Shown in pieces: positions 37,844 through 50,737 of a stretch of DNA of 64,000 nt (the first letter of the stretch is position 1; every line of letters begins with the position of its first letter). Source of the DNA: Perognathus longimembris pacificus (lineage: Eukaryota; Chordata; Mammalia; Rodentia; Heteromyidae); the NCBI RefSeq assembly GCF_023159225.1, contig NC_063167.1, positions 75,003,298 through 75,067,297 of the forward strand, written 5' to 3'. The position numbers and the translations under genes are program-made. Below the pieces are notes generated by a model that saw only the letters and a list, made by a program, of their open reading frames with translations, searched no databases and had not been told where the DNA came from.

Positions 37844-38510
37844 CTGCTCTCCCCCTTTTCTCTCCCCTCGTATAATGTTGTCCAGATCCCATTTCATGTC
37901 ACCTCTTGGGGGACGGGTCCTACTTTACAACTGGATTCTTATCTCTAGGTCTTTTACCATGGCAGGCTGCAGGGAAGAGATGAAAGAAGATGGAAAGGCT
38001 CTAAATAAGGGTGAAACACCACCAATTTTTGGAAAAACTTAGGAGAATGGTGAGAGGAATCTAGGTTTTTTAGCTCAAGGAGTCTGAAAATAATGTCTAT
38101 GAGAATTATTACAAGATATGAGTAGAGAGTTGCTGTCTATGTCCCTGGAGAATAGGATATGAGGAAGTGAATTGAAATGGTAGAAATATGGATTTAGGTG
38201 AGGTAGAAAGGATATATTATGAGGATGAACTTATAGAACTTCTTTCTTGGGCGATAGTTAAAATAGGATTGAAAACTATTTGCCTGGGAGGGATTGAGAT
38301 TCCATATTGCTTGGTGTTAGAAAAAAATTTTTTTTCTACTAGATCTAGAGGCAATTTTATACCAATTCACACTGGATTTTTGATATCCTAACTAGTTCAT
38401 AGGCTTATTCTTGTTAAAAGAAAATAATAATCTGGGTGTTCTTTAGTTTAGAATGGCCTATCACCTTTCTCATTTCCAAAACTTGTTCCTCCCCATTAAA
38501 TGCTTCTGAG

Positions 38511-38750
38511 CTGAGCAGTGGTGGCTCACACCTGTAATCCCAGCTACTCAGAAGGCTGAGATCTGAGGATCGTGGTTCCAAACCAGCCCAGAGCAGAAAA
38601 CTCTGTGAAACTGTTATCTCCAACTAACCACCCCAAATCTGGTAAGTAGAGGTATGGCCACTTGAAGGTATGGCACCAGTCATAAATATAAAAGCTAAGG
38701 GATAGCACCTAGGCCCTGGGTTCAAGCCCAAGTACTGGCATATAAAACAA
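38511..38750 (+). repeat. Type B SINE
   Basis: Sense copy with a canonical head (CACACCTGTAATCCCAGCTA) and A-rich tail. Confidence 0.88.
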
Positions 38751-39231
38751 AATAAAAATTAAAAAAAATCAAATAAAAAGAAAACCCAGCCACCTCCTGC
38801 TCTACAGAGACATCTTGTCAGTACTCTATCTTTTTTTTTTTTGACAAAAACTACTATGTTGATGCTTTCCCAGTAGTGCCCATATTTGGGTGTCTGCCTG
38901 AACTACTGTTTATTGCCAGTTTGTTTGGTTGCTCTCTTTCTTCTAGCACATATAAGCTTTAAGATAGCCCAGACCGTGTTGTTCACAAGAAACTACCAGC
39001 ACATAGAATAGCATTTGGCATTGAATAATAGCTCAAAAAGAGTGAAAGAGGGAGTGAATTTGACCAAACTCATTATAGGTGTATATGAATTTATCTCCAA
39101 GAAACTCCTTTCACAAGTAAGATTTACTCAATGAGTGAGTGAAAGGACAAAAAAAAAAAAAAAAAAAAAGAGTGAGCTTACCATATACTAAACACAGGCC
39201 AAAATAATCAAAGTACTCCCCCCCACACCCC

Positions 39232-39472
39232 ACCCCACCACCAATTCTGGGGCTTGAACTCTGGGCCTGGGTACTGTCCCTGAGCTCCTTTTTGGCTCAA
39301 GGCTAGCACTCTACCACTTGAGCCACAGTGCCACCACTTCTGGCTTTTTCAGCTGGTTAATTAGAGATATGAGTCTCATGGCATTTCCTGCTCAAGCTGA
39401 CTTCAAACCACAATCCTCAGATCTCAGCCCCTGAGTAGTAAGGATTACAGGTGTGAGCCACTGGCACCCGGC
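39232..39472 (-). repeat. Type B SINE
   Basis: Antisense, full-length copy preceded by a C-rich run. Confidence 0.88.
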
Positions 39473-41093
39473 CAAAGTACATATTTAACCAGTAAGTTTC
39501 TTATTGATAAAGTGAAAGGAGGACAAAAGTATTACAGCCATATGCCCTTGAATAGGGGAGGTAGAATAGAAAAAGAAGAATAGACCTCAGGACAGAGTTC
39601 TAGGCATGGAGTTTTACAAACACAATTGTTGTAGCCTCAAGGAGACGTTGCTCATGGTGCCCTAAGTAGTTATGTGATGCAGTAGGAGCGCTATCATTTT
39701 GACTAACACATTTTCCAGGTGTGCATGTAGATGGCTACGATTCACCTCTGTGACTTGGATCTTTGCTGTGTGCTGCAGATGGAATGGAAAGTGTAAACAA
39801 AGAGAAAGTCATCCAAATGAAGAATTGTGGGTTGGTTTTGCTTTTTGATACAGAAGCAGAATGCCACCCAGACCCCAAATATACCAAATGAGGTCTGAGT
39901 CCACTGCTGAGGGTATTGTAGAAATCAAGAGGACTGAGTGAGAGTTGAGTGCTGAGCTCCCCTCACCGGCCTCTGCATTCAGATCCCCCATTCATCTAAG
40001 TTTCCTACAGGCTGCCCCAACTCCAAATCTGAAGAAGTTCTGGATACGAAACTCTCATTGGGCCTCAAGTGGTCTCTTCACACTTGGGAGGACCATGTTA
40101 TTCCTTATAGTTCATTTGTACAATGAACCAGAGGTTCCGCTTTGAATCAAAGGTAATTGAGAAGCTTTATCATCAGCCACGACAGCTTCAGTGTCTACAA
40201 ACATTTTCTGGTATAACTCGTTTTTCTAGAGGAGCACCACAGGAAGAGTTTCTGGTTTTTCTTTCTGTATTTATGAATTTATTTCTGTATTAATAATACT
40301 TTAAAATCTCCTCTGAAGTCTGTAATTTGGGGGAGAAGAGGTTAGGGATAATAACTTCCAAGTTCAATGAGCAACAGAACACGCTTGCCACCCAAGCTTG
40401 CTTTCTGTGTGCTTGGCCATGGGCAAGAGCTTGAGGTCATCAGGAGTATCAGTGGGGTGTGCTTCCACATGGGACACCAGGGGGTTGCCCTGCATTCTGC
40501 CTCGGGTCTGGCTTTCTGACCCATGATGAGTGTCAGCTCTCTATAACCAAGGCCAGTCAGGGGGGAGCAGACATGAGGAAAATGTCTGTGGGTGACCAGC
40601 CCACAGAAAATCCTTAGGGTCCACAATCTTCCTGGAGTACTTTGAAGACCACATAGGCTGCCAACAACCCTAGAAGCACTTCTCTGCAGGAGGTTGGAAA
40701 ACATTGCAAAGGACTGTTAAAAGGTATTCCTGAGACAAAATGCTATCCTGCTAAAAGCTATCTCTCTGGTCCTCTTGTATAAACTGCTCCTGATGATGAC
40801 TCCTAAACTGACTCATAGACATGTCTATAACACTCAGAGTCACTGTGCATAACAGCCTTATTTTCTGTCTCATACGTGAAACATACTTCACTCAAAGCTT
40901 GCTGGTTAGGAACCATTATTTGAAGACTCAATGCCCTACTATGAAGCACTCCTAAACTTTTGCCAAGAGGCTGGCTTTAGATTGGGTGTATTTCAGATGC
41001 TACACACAAAATAGTTGCTGCTTCTCTGTCTGCTCTAATGTAAAATATGTTAGTCAGAGGGTGTGGCAATCAAAGGGGGGAAAAAATAGAGAG

Positions 41094-41328
41094 CAGAGCA
41101 CCATGGCTCATGCCTGTAATCTAAGCTACTCAAGAGGCTACAAACTAAGGAATGTGGTTGGAAGACAACTCTAGGTAGGAAAGTCTGTGACACTCTTATC
41201 TCCAATTAGCCACGAAAAAAGCCAGAAGTGGAAATGTGGCTAAAGTGGTAGAGCACCAGCCATGAGTGAAAAAGCTATGGGACAGTGCCCAGGCCCTAAA
41301 TTCAAGCCCCCAACACCAGCACAAAAAA
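41094..41328 (+). repeat. Type B SINE
   Basis: Sense copy, A-rich tail, head slightly diverged (CATGGCTCATGCCTGTAATC). Confidence 0.87.
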
Positions 41329-42085
41329 TAAAAGAATTAATCTTAACAGAGTATCCTTTTCCTGACATTTTTGAGGTTTTATCTAGCAATGAGAAGTAGA
41401 ATATAAGGTCCTCACATGACCTCTACATGGTTCATCCTCCTAGCTGGTCTAATTGAGCAGCACAAGCAGCGTTCATCGGTCCATTGGAGAATGAAGAGAG
41501 TTCTAGCTTGCCTCTGGCTGATCAGTCTGGCACAGTTTAGCTAGGTTCGCCAGAATCTAGACATGCCTCAAAATGCCTGCCCTTCCTTGTCAATATTCGA
41601 AGGGGGACCAGGAAAGAAGCGGTAGAAGGCAGGGCATGTGGAGTCTCAGAGACAGCCTGCATTCTACAGGTGTGAGAACCAGCAGGGTCTCATACATCTC
41701 AGCCCTGGGATTGGTGTGTGGGAAGTCCATCAGAATTCGGGGGTTTATTTTACCACTTTTATTTCTTTTCCACTCATGCAAATACGTTTGAAAATTCTTT
41801 TAACTTTAGAAAAAGACATGAGAAGTTTGTGCTTATCACACAAGATGTGGCAGGGGGCAGAAAAAGGCTGAGAAGTCAGGTTTCAGCATTGATTGGACTC
41901 TGGGGGCAGTGCTCCACACCCTGTCGAGTGTGCTAATAAACTCCTAATTTCCTTGGTCATTTCCTGCACATTTATAGGTCTATGCTGAAGTCTTAAACTT
42001 GGAGGAATGGTTTATATTTCTGGTTTGTCTATATTAACTCCCTCCCCTCCCTTCTTCCCTCTTTCCTTCCTTCCCTCCATCTTCC

Positions 42086-42505
42086 TGCCAGTACTAGGGA
42101 TGATGATGATTATTATTATTTTTACCAGTCCTGGGGCTTGAATTCAGGGCCTGGGCACTGTCCCTGAGTTTCTTTTGTGCAAGGCTAACACTCTACCACT
42201 TGAGCCACAGTGCCACTTCTGCTTTTTCTGTGTATGTGGTACCGAGGAATCGAACCCAGGGCTTCATGCATGCCAGACAAGCACTCTAACACTAAGTCAC
42301 ATTCCCAGCCCGGTACTAGGGCTTTAATTCAAGGCCTGAGTACTATTCCTTTTTTTTTTTTTTTCACTCAAGGCTGGTGCTCTACCACTTCTGCCTTTTG
42401 GTGGTTAATTGGAGATAAGAGTCTCATGGACTTTCTTACCAAAGCTGTCTTTGAGCCACAATCCACCTGTGTAACCAGGATTATAAAAGCATGAGCCTCC
42501 TAGAT
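42086..42505 (-). repeat. Type B SINE split by a type A SINE
   Basis: The type A element occupies 42100-42312. The interrupted type B resumes at 42313 and ends near 42505. The duplication GTACTAGGG at 42091-42099 and 42313-42321 is type B sequence, so type A inserted into type B. Confidence 0.85.
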
Positions 42506-42798
42506 CCATCTTATATTAACTTTCCTTAAATTCTAACAACAAAAATAGAAGATCACAGCATCACCATTGCAATGAACAGACTAAGCATTCCTTTTCTGCC
42601 ACCCTTTAAACCACTGTCCCTTTGTACAAAACCAGCTTATGCCAAACACATAAACGTGAAAAGCAATAGGACTGAAGACCGTCCTCTTCTGCTCATGACT
42701 TGAGCCACTCGTTCACCTATGGAAACACAGAGCACTTATTGTGTGGCAGGCATGCAGACACGCCCTGCCGGCATCAGGGAGCAGGCACATTGACTGAC

Positions 42799-42906
42799 CT
42801 GTGTGGGAATAGATGTACCATAGTGCGCCTGTCAGGAGGGCTCCGATGACAAATGCCGCAAAGGCAATTCCCATCACCGTCAGGGTGTCCAGACCATGGA
42901 AAACGG
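42799..42906 (-). CDS. TGFBR3: TGFBR3 coding exon, transmembrane helix
   Basis: A 108-bp exon (phase 1-1) with acceptor TCATTCATAG before 42906 and donor GTCAGT from 42798. It encodes [12 protein letters not shown] followed by the hydrophobic helix [20 protein letters not shown] and then SHT, with the next Gly split into the following exon. This helix is the most recognisable betaglycan segment in the window. It anchors the receptor in the plasma membrane as a single-pass type I protein. Confidence 0.98.
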
Positions 42907-43324
42907 CTATGAATGAGAGAATCCAAAGCATTCAGGTTAGTCTGCATCACACACAGTGATTTTCTATTTGTTTAACAAGCACTGTTATAACGGCTCAGCA
43001 TTAACTAATAAAACCCCAGAGTGTAATAAGGCTTGCAGGAAAATACCCCATATTTTGTTACTTGCAATTTTTTTTTGAGGGGGGGAATCAAGGTAAAGAT
43101 GAAATGATCCAGTTTCTAAATAACCTGAATACAGTTCATTTTAAATAACAAACTTGTTTTAAAAATTAAGATTTGTAAATGTTGTAAAATCTTAAATTGA
43201 TGATCTTTGTGTCCCAATATGAGGACATATGATTTGAACAATGACCTGAAAATTCACAAATCAATATGCTTTGGAAAATAAATTGAATTTCCATTATTAA
43301 AATCAAACTTGTTAATTATTGTTT

Positions 43325-43577
43325 CTTTTTGCTGATGCTAACTAGGGCTTGAGCTCAGGGCCTGGTGCTGTCTTTTAGCTTTCTTGCTCCTAAAGCCTGG
43401 TGCTCTACCACTAGACCCACAATGCCACTTCTGTTTTTGGTTTTGTTTTGTTTTTGCTGGTGAATTGGAGAGAGAAGGCTCTGGATTTGTCTGTCTGGGC
43501 TGTCTTTGAACTGTGATCCTCAGACCTCAGCCTCACAAGTAATTAGGTTTACAAGCATGAGCCATCAAGCCTAGCTC
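43325..43577 (-). repeat. Type B SINE
   Basis: Antisense copy with a GTTTT-repeat expansion in the middle. Confidence 0.85.
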
Positions 43578-44104
43578 TCAAACTCATTATTTCTTATTCA
43601 TTGAGCAGATTCAAACATGAAATACAAATTATAGAAAATACATCCTTAGAATACACTGTAATACTTTTGTGAACATTTAATAGTATGAAAGATAGAAGGA
43701 AGAAAGGGGTGAGCAGAAGCAAACAGAAGAACACATGAATTCTATAAATCATAACATTTCACAGATTTCCTGTTAAACCCTCAAATCTAACAACTATGTT
43801 TTTCTCAGGTCACTTAAGTTAGCCAACATTTCTTTACTTTCCAACCTTGATCTTTATGAAGGGAACAGAAATACTTCTCAGTGAGGAGTGATGTCAGTTT
43901 CATCGTCAGCAAAACACATAAATAGCACAAACTGTTTCTCCATTTGGCAAAGATTTGTATATTTGAAATTAATTCCAGGCCACAGAAATAGGATACTTCC
44001 TTTCATTGAAGACAACTAGCTTCTTTTGGTCTCTTAGAAAAATGTCAAAATCTGTTTTCAAGGGAGAGAGGATTTGGGTACATTCTTATTTGAAAGTCTT
44101 CTCT

Positions 44105-44108
<4 letters not shown>

Positions 44109-44156
<48 letters not shown>
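44109..44156. repeat. (GT)n microsatellite
   Basis: Pure GT run immediately before a type A SINE. Confidence 0.96.
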
Positions 44157-44157
<1 letters not shown>

Positions 44158-44166
44158 TTCTTTTGG

Positions 44167-44381
44167 TTTTTTTTTTTTTTTTTTTTTTTTGCCAGTCCTG
44201 GGCCTTGGACTCAGGGCCTGAGCACTGTCCCTGGCTTCTTCTCGCTCAAGGCTAGCACTCTGCCGCTTGAGCCACAGCACCGCTTCTGGCGGTTTTCTGT
44301 ATATGTGGTGCTGGGGAATCGAACCTAGGGCCTCGTGTATCCGAGGCAGGCACTCTTGCCACTAGGCCATATCCCCAGCCC
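44167..44381 (-). repeat. Type A SINE, first of an adjacent pair
   Basis: Follows a (GT)n tract. The target duplication TCTTCTTTTG lies at 44156-44165 and 44382-44391. Confidence 0.92.
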
Positions 44382-44411
44382 TCTTCTTTTGTTTTTATTT
44401 GTTTTGTTTTT

Positions 44412-44608
44412 GTTGCCAGTCCTGGGGCTTGGACTCAGGGCCTGAGCACCGTCCCTGGCTTCTTTTTGCTCAAGGCTAGCTAGCACTCTACCTCTTGAGC
44501 CACAGTGCCACTTCTGGCTTTTTTCTATATATGTGGTGCTGAGGAATCAAACCCAGGGCATCATGTATATGAGCGAGCACTTTACCACTAGGCCATATTC
44601 CCAGCCCC
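44412..44608 (-). repeat. Type A SINE, second of an adjacent pair
   Basis: Only 30 bases from the previous copy and older in sequence. It is flanked by TTTGTTTTGTTTTT repeats. Confidence 0.9.
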
Positions 44609-45639
44609 ATTTTGTTTTGTTTTTAATAAATTGAAGTTACATGATCTTCCCCTGCCATTTCAATTCAGTTTCTACCTTCTACTCTAGTCAGAAGCAACTC
44701 CAGCTGACTAGTATATAAATAAAATCTCTTTGCCTTTCAATTCACTTCAATGTGAAAGATTCAGTTGTAGAAAACATAATTGCTCTAGCACTCCATAGGG
44801 TTTGGGAAAAGTATGTTAAAGACAGAAGGGTCTGGAAGGGCTGGAACTCCCAAGTGTGCTCCCCACTCTTCTATACAGCCCATGGCCATGGGGATGCTCA
44901 TTTAAATTCCAAAAAATGAAAATTACTCATTGAAGGCAAGAGGTACACAATAAAGGAGTCTGTGCACTTCCCAAAAGAAGAAAAAAATATTAGGAAAGGC
45001 TCTATGGGGTAGGGGTAGGAGTTATGGCCAACCAACCCATCAAGCTACTTAGCTTAATCCATAGCATACATATTAGAGAATGATTTATATTTTTTATGCC
45101 TTCAGAAGAAATGAGGGAATATGGTTACAAGTTTCTACTGAAAATATTCTAAAATTCTGAAGGCAGAGATGGCATTTATGAAAATCAGACAAAGTAAGTA
45201 TGGGAGAGTATATCTTCCCTGATTCTGTGGAAACTCATCTGCTTGAAGACACTTGGATCTTCTGTGGCCATTTGGATATTATGACATCATTTGAAGGCCA
45301 TGCACAATTATCCATACAAGCCATGGGCAGACAACAAGAAGCATATAAGAAGCCCACGAGGCTGCTCAGTGGTGAGCTAAATGATTTCATGGGCTGTATG
45401 CAGCCAACCCCCAATTAGAGGACTGGTTTAGGAACTCTGTATAGAGACACTGTGAATACAGACTGTTACATGGATATGACAAGCTTAGGCCTAGACCCTA
45501 ATGCTGAGCTTCTGAGGGAGGAAAAAAAAAAAAAACCAAAAAAAAAAAACACCACACACAAAAAATGTATCTAAAGGAACTTGGGACAAACAGCGAGGAG
45601 GTGAGGGAAGACCCCTGTCTTTTGTTGTTTGCTTGTTTT

Positions 45640-45727
45640 AGGTCTGAGACAGGGACTTGAACTTGGAACCAGATGCTTTTTGCTCACTGACTAGTGCTCT
45701 ATCAACTGAGCCATCCCACTCACTCCT
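45640..45727 (-). repeat. SINE-like fragment
   Basis: Contains GGGACTTGAACTTGG and CTGAGCCATCCC. It resembles the shared module but is strongly diverged. Confidence 0.5.
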
Positions 45728-46293
45728 AGACTCCTGTCTCATTGCCAATGTTAACCATAGGTAACTTGCTGAACCATTTCTTGTTCACATTGTCTTCCGT
45801 ACAACATGATGAGCTTGACCTACATAATCTTCAGCTCCTAATTTTTCAGTCATTGGTGTTGTCCTGTGTCATTTTTACACATGCTCTCCCTGCTTACCCG
45901 GCCCTTGAATGAAAGATTGTTTTAAACATATGGCCACAAGTTTCATCAGCCCATATCGGGGCAAGGAAATAGTATTGGTAAACCCTGGAATAAAGCATGT
46001 GCACAGCTGTGGAGGGGATGGCTCTAAAGCTAAGCCGCCAAAGGCCTCTCCAAGTCCCATCTGCCAATAAGTCAACAAATGCATAGTTTTTAAAGGTAGA
46101 GGTAGAGAAAAAAAGAAAGAGGAAGATGAAGGAAGGGCAGGAGAAAACAAGAAATTATGGGGGGGCTAGAGAAAAAGAGAAGAGGCAATGAGAATTCTTA
46201 TCAAAACTCAATGTTTGGCAAATCTCCACTAACCAACTCATTCCTATAAAAACCCAGGAGGCTTTATTTTGAAATAGTTGTATAAAGACTTAC

Positions 46294-46335
46294 GTGGAGG
46301 AAATGGACTGGGTTCCTTCGTGTTCAGAACGTTTT
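46294..46335 (-). CDS. TGFBR3: TGFBR3 micro-exon, juxtamembrane stalk
   Basis: A 42-bp exon, phase 1 on both sides, with acceptor TTTGTTTCAG before 46335 and donor GTAAGT from 46293. With the flanking split codons it encodes ENVLNTKEPSPFPPP, a Pro-rich stretch just outside the membrane. The pattern KEP.P..PP matches the corresponding betaglycan region, although the rest differs from what I recall of human. The length is a multiple of three with equal phases, so skipping this exon would keep the reading frame. Confidence 0.93.
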
Positions 46336-49300
46336 CTGAAACAAAAGCATAAGTCATCATGAAAAAAAAAAACACCCAAGATTTAAGCAAAGGGTCATCA
46401 AAATCGCAGCAGAAGCCAACATTTTCCTGTAAATAAATCCTCTGTGAAGGCTCTGTCAACAACTCTCTTTCGTGTCTCTCTTAGCCTTATCAGCTTAATA
46501 AGGACAGTAATAACATCTTATATTTATACACTTGTATTGTGTTTAACAATCAACAAAGGCATTCATTTGTATTATCTCATCTTAAACCCCCACGAACACC
46601 ACAAAGTAGGAGTACCTAACCACAACCTCGCCTACTTTCGAGAAGAGTTTAACTCGCTGAACTAAGTCCAAAGGCATTTAAGGCCTCAATGCTCTGCATC
46701 ATATAAGAAGTACATGCACGCTTCTGGGAAGAATTCCATCCAGTTCACCGCCTGTGGTGAAATTCTGCCACTCAGAAAATCCCCAAGTGGGTTAAGAATA
46801 ATGATTCTCCCCGAAGAAGACCTCATATGTAAGAATTTACAGTTTACAAGGCCCATGTAATGGATGGTACTGTTTTAAAATTCTTAATGGGTTTATGTCA
46901 GGATCTAATCATCTCTCTCCCCCACCCAAAACAGGCCTTGTCAGAGAGCTCAACAGAAACCACTGTTGCTCCTTTCTCCTGGGTGAAGTTCCTTCAAGAT
47001 TGTGCATCAAAAATAACAGAGCACGCAGAATTGAGACCCACAATTTTATCCTCAAACATTTTGTTCCTCCTCACCCCCCACCCCCCGATAGCCCCTGAAG
47101 AGAACGAAAATAGTTTCATCTCCAGCAGAACCCTATAATCGAGCTGGCATGCTGCAAGGAAACGAGTGGATATAACAATATTTACTTTGGGTTTAGGGCT
47201 CAGACTGAAAGAAAGGAATCTTAGACATGGCTGGAGCAACCATTTTAACAATCGATTTCTTTGCAGAAAGAATAAACTATAATCAACATTCTGAATCAAG
47301 ATCTTTTCCATATACTCTGAGCAAATTTTGGTTTACCTCTAGAACCAGATTTCCCTCTTCAGATGGGAGGTATGGTTTTCATGAGCCGGACATTTCTGGG
47401 GCAGGGCATGAGTAACTAACCACAGCTTTTGACCCTCTGGGTTTCCATTCCATTCTTCTAAACAACATAGGTCTAAAGCACGCCTCCAGGGAAACAAGGC
47501 ATCAAGCTAGTACCCACATCTATTAACATGAGGGAAAGAGGGAAGGGCAGGGCGGGGATGTCTCCTTTTGGAGATGATTTGGTCAGGCTTTGTTTAGATC
47601 CCATTCAAGAAGCTTCACTCTTCCAGAATTTCTTCCCTGGATTTGGCATGCATTGCAATGGGCCATTCACTTGGTTGCATCCCGTCATTAGACATAGATT
47701 CTTACCAGGGGAGATAATCTCTAGAAACTCGGAAATAGCTAGAGACACAGTGGGTTGTAATAACAGGTAAGTTGCTCTTGGCACCTAGTGGGTAAAGACC
47801 ACAAGAACAGCTGTTTATCTACAATGTAAAATGCCTTCACCCTAGAGTCACCCAACCCAAAATGTCCTCATTGTTGAGGCTGAAAAGCACTGCACGAGGA
47901 CTAAAAGACAGGCTATCATCTGTCAGCTCAATGTCTGGCAGGGGCTCAGTAAACATTGTTTTTTAGATAAATAACCATAGACATCACAAATCTTCTATAT
48001 ATCTAATTCCTGGGACTGTCCTCTGCAACCCAAGCCAGTTTTCACACTGCTTTCGGGGCAGTCACCGTAAGCCATGCAAACACTGGTTCCTACGCAAGAT
48101 CTTCTGATGCCCTGAATCTTTATTAAGGTAGAGGGAATCTCATGGAGCAAGTCAATGTCTAGACTTCCTTCCAAGAACCCATTGGGAAAACAGAAAGTGA
48201 TGGAACAGGAATCTCCATGAATACCACTTGGTAAAAGCAGATGGAGGGTCATGGGGGTTCATTCTATTTCTGTATATATCTGAAATTTTCCCCAAATGAA
48301 AAGGTGATTTTATTTTTCTTTAAATGTGAAGCATTTAGAACTATGACAATTCTCACAATGACCCTACCCCTATTGGATATGAGACTAGATACCTTATTCT
48401 GTCAGTTCAGCATTTCTCCTATCTTTCTGTTGTTTCTCCTCTTCTCTACCTTAGCCTGAGGACAAAACTGGCTGGTTTTTTATTTTTGTTCTGGAAAAAA
48501 AAATCCAAAGTGTTCCAAAAAGAAATGTGTCTCCCTTGGATTAATTTCCAATTGACATTTGCAACTTTCCCTCCCATTTCCCTTTTCCTCCTCTCTCCCC
48601 CGCCACTCCCGGTAAATAACCCTAGTTTGGCTAAGAGGAAGGAGAGGAAATTGAAATTTACTGAGTATCCATGATTTGCAAGTGCTTTTATTTTTAAACG
48701 TAATGGAAATGTGGAGAGAAGCCAGTATTTCAGACATTTGAACTTGCAAATAACTATTATGTGTAAATCATGGTAAATTTGGGGGAATTATCTATTGCTC
48801 TTTTATGTCCTCCTATCTGTGTATGTGTGTGTCTGTGTGTGTATACGCACGTGTGTACATTCTGTTTCAGAGAAATGGTCACTCTTCCTCCTCCCCATGT
48901 TTGGAAACCATCACTGACATGGTGGAACCACTTTTCTTGTGTAAAATCAACCATTTTCAGATGCTATAAAGAGAGGTCAGAGCATGCAAAGCAAACAGCA
49001 CCAACATGTCTACACTTCAAAATACTTCAGAAACTATGGCAGGATGGCACCATCTCAACTATTTTAATTGTTTTGGCATATATTACAACATGTGTAATAA
49101 ACTATTCATGCTCTGTCTGTCCCTCTCTCTGTCTCTCTAGATAGAGAGAATCCAGGCTTGCAGGAATTCTCCTAAACTTTAATACACCTTTACAGTTTAC
49201 ACATTTCTTAACATCTGAACCCTTTAGAGTAACAGACTTCTTTTCCTCCATGAAACTCTTCCTTTTACTTCCAGTTTATATTCATTAATAGACTTGAGTG

Positions 49301-49387
49301 ATACCTTAAATAAAAACGTGACATGGGGCAGAGACAGGAAAGTGGTATGAGGAGAAAGTTGCCATGGTTACTGTGCTTTGTTGTTGT

Positions 49388-49575
49388 TTGTTTGTTAGTG
49401 CCAGTCCTAGGGCTTGAACTCAGGGCCTGGCCACTGTCCTTGAACTCTTTTGCTCAAGGCTAGCTTTAGCCACAGCTCCACTTCTGGCTTTTTCCTGGTA
49501 AGTTTCCCAGACTTTCCTGTGCAGGCTGCCTCCTGAGTATCTAGCCTAACAGACCTTGATCTATCAGCACTGGGC
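49388..49575 (-). repeat. Type B SINE, internally deleted
   Basis: Antisense copy lacking part of the spacer and head. Confidence 0.82.
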
Positions 49576-50517
49576 AACTTATTTTTATTTTGTTTTTATT
49601 TTTGGTTTTTAAATTAAAAACTAGAATCAAACTCCATCTAAGGCAAGGCTACAGATTTCAATCTCAGATCTGCCAAGTCTTCACGGCCTTGGTCAAGTTC
49701 TTCAAGCTCTCTATAAGGTGTCTAAGGACTACTATAATAATCAACCTAAAGCATTTAGCACAGAGCCTTCTACAAAGTATTTATCATCATTACCACACCA
49801 GGACCACCAATATCTTTCCACCCATTACTGAAATCTTAAGTAGTGAAAAAATGATAAGGTAGTATTGGCTCCCACAGGTGGCAAAAATATGCGCATGACT
49901 ATCTGGGCCTGAAAACAGTGGCCCAGAAAAGAAACTCAGATTTATGTAAATTTGATGGCCTGTTTGCTGTGAAGAAAAAGCATCTAAAGGACAGCTGAGT
50001 TATTATCAGTGGTGGCTGCCACTCTTCTGGCTGTCTGCCCTTATCAGCTGCCCCAGAAAACCCACCCCTGAAAATGGAGGGAACCAAGTAGCCAAAGAGA
50101 AGGGAAGCTCTGCCAGGGCCTTCTAGGGGCCCCTTTGCAGTAACAATGGAGCATCTCCTTGGCTGGGAAATTATCACCCAAAAAGCTTCTCAGAAGGTGA
50201 TCTGCCACTCTGAGGATAAACATTCATGACCTTGCTATTACATAAATCAGCCAACAAGGCCTTAGAAAAGCAAATTCCCTTTTCTGAGAACTATTCCAAG
50301 TCACCGTGAGGTAGAAAAGGTGGAAAGAAAATCCCATGCCTTTTATTCTCCAAACATATTTCCCTTCTTCATGGAGAGAAGAAAATTAATATAGAGGGAG
50401 TGATGGAGGAGAATGATGGAAGGGGTGACATAATTCCAGATGCATTATACTCACAAACTGACATATTGATTGAAGCCTCTTTGTAAAACTAATAAGGAAA
50501 TAAAAAATAATAATAAA

Positions 50518-50737
50518 GGGAGGAGAATGGGGAGAGGAGGGGGAGGAGGAGGAGAAGGAGGAGGAGGAGAGGAGGAGGAGGAGGGGAGGAGGGGAGGAGG
50601 AGGAGGAGGAGGAGGAGGAAGAGGAGGAGGAGGAGGAGGAGAAGTAGGAGGAGGAGGAGGAGGAAGAAGAAGAAGAAGAGGAAGAGGAGGAGGAGGAGGA
50701 GGAGAAGTAGGAGGAGGAGGAGGAGGAGAAGAAGAAA
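50518..50737. repeat. GGA-rich all-purine tract
   Basis: About 220 bp of GGA/GAGG repeats with almost no pyrimidine, interrupted twice by TAGGA. On the TGFBR3 transcript strand it reads as TCC repeats. Confidence 0.95.

Larger units (their letters stand above)
33954..42798 (-). other. TGFBR3 intron (phase 1), 8.8 kb
   Basis: The intron separating the transmembrane exon from the tail exon. It contains several type B SINEs, a type A nested inside a type B (42086-42505), a TTCC tract and several dinucleotide repeats. Nothing recognised in 34987-36100, 36313-37041, 37844-38506, 39473-41093 or 41329-42085. Confidence 0.9.
42907..46293 (-). other. TGFBR3 intron (phase 1), 3.4 kb
   Basis: Carries a type B SINE (43325-43577), a (GT)n tract with two adjacent type A SINEs (44108-44608) and a SINE-like fragment (45640-45727). 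Nothing recognised in 42907-43324, 43578-44107, 44609-45639 or 45728-46293. Confidence 0.9.

Noticed and set aside
47697..47720. U1 snRNA-like string (CTTACCAGGGGAGATA)
   Set aside because: It lacks part of the U1 5' end and similarity stops at once; probably chance.
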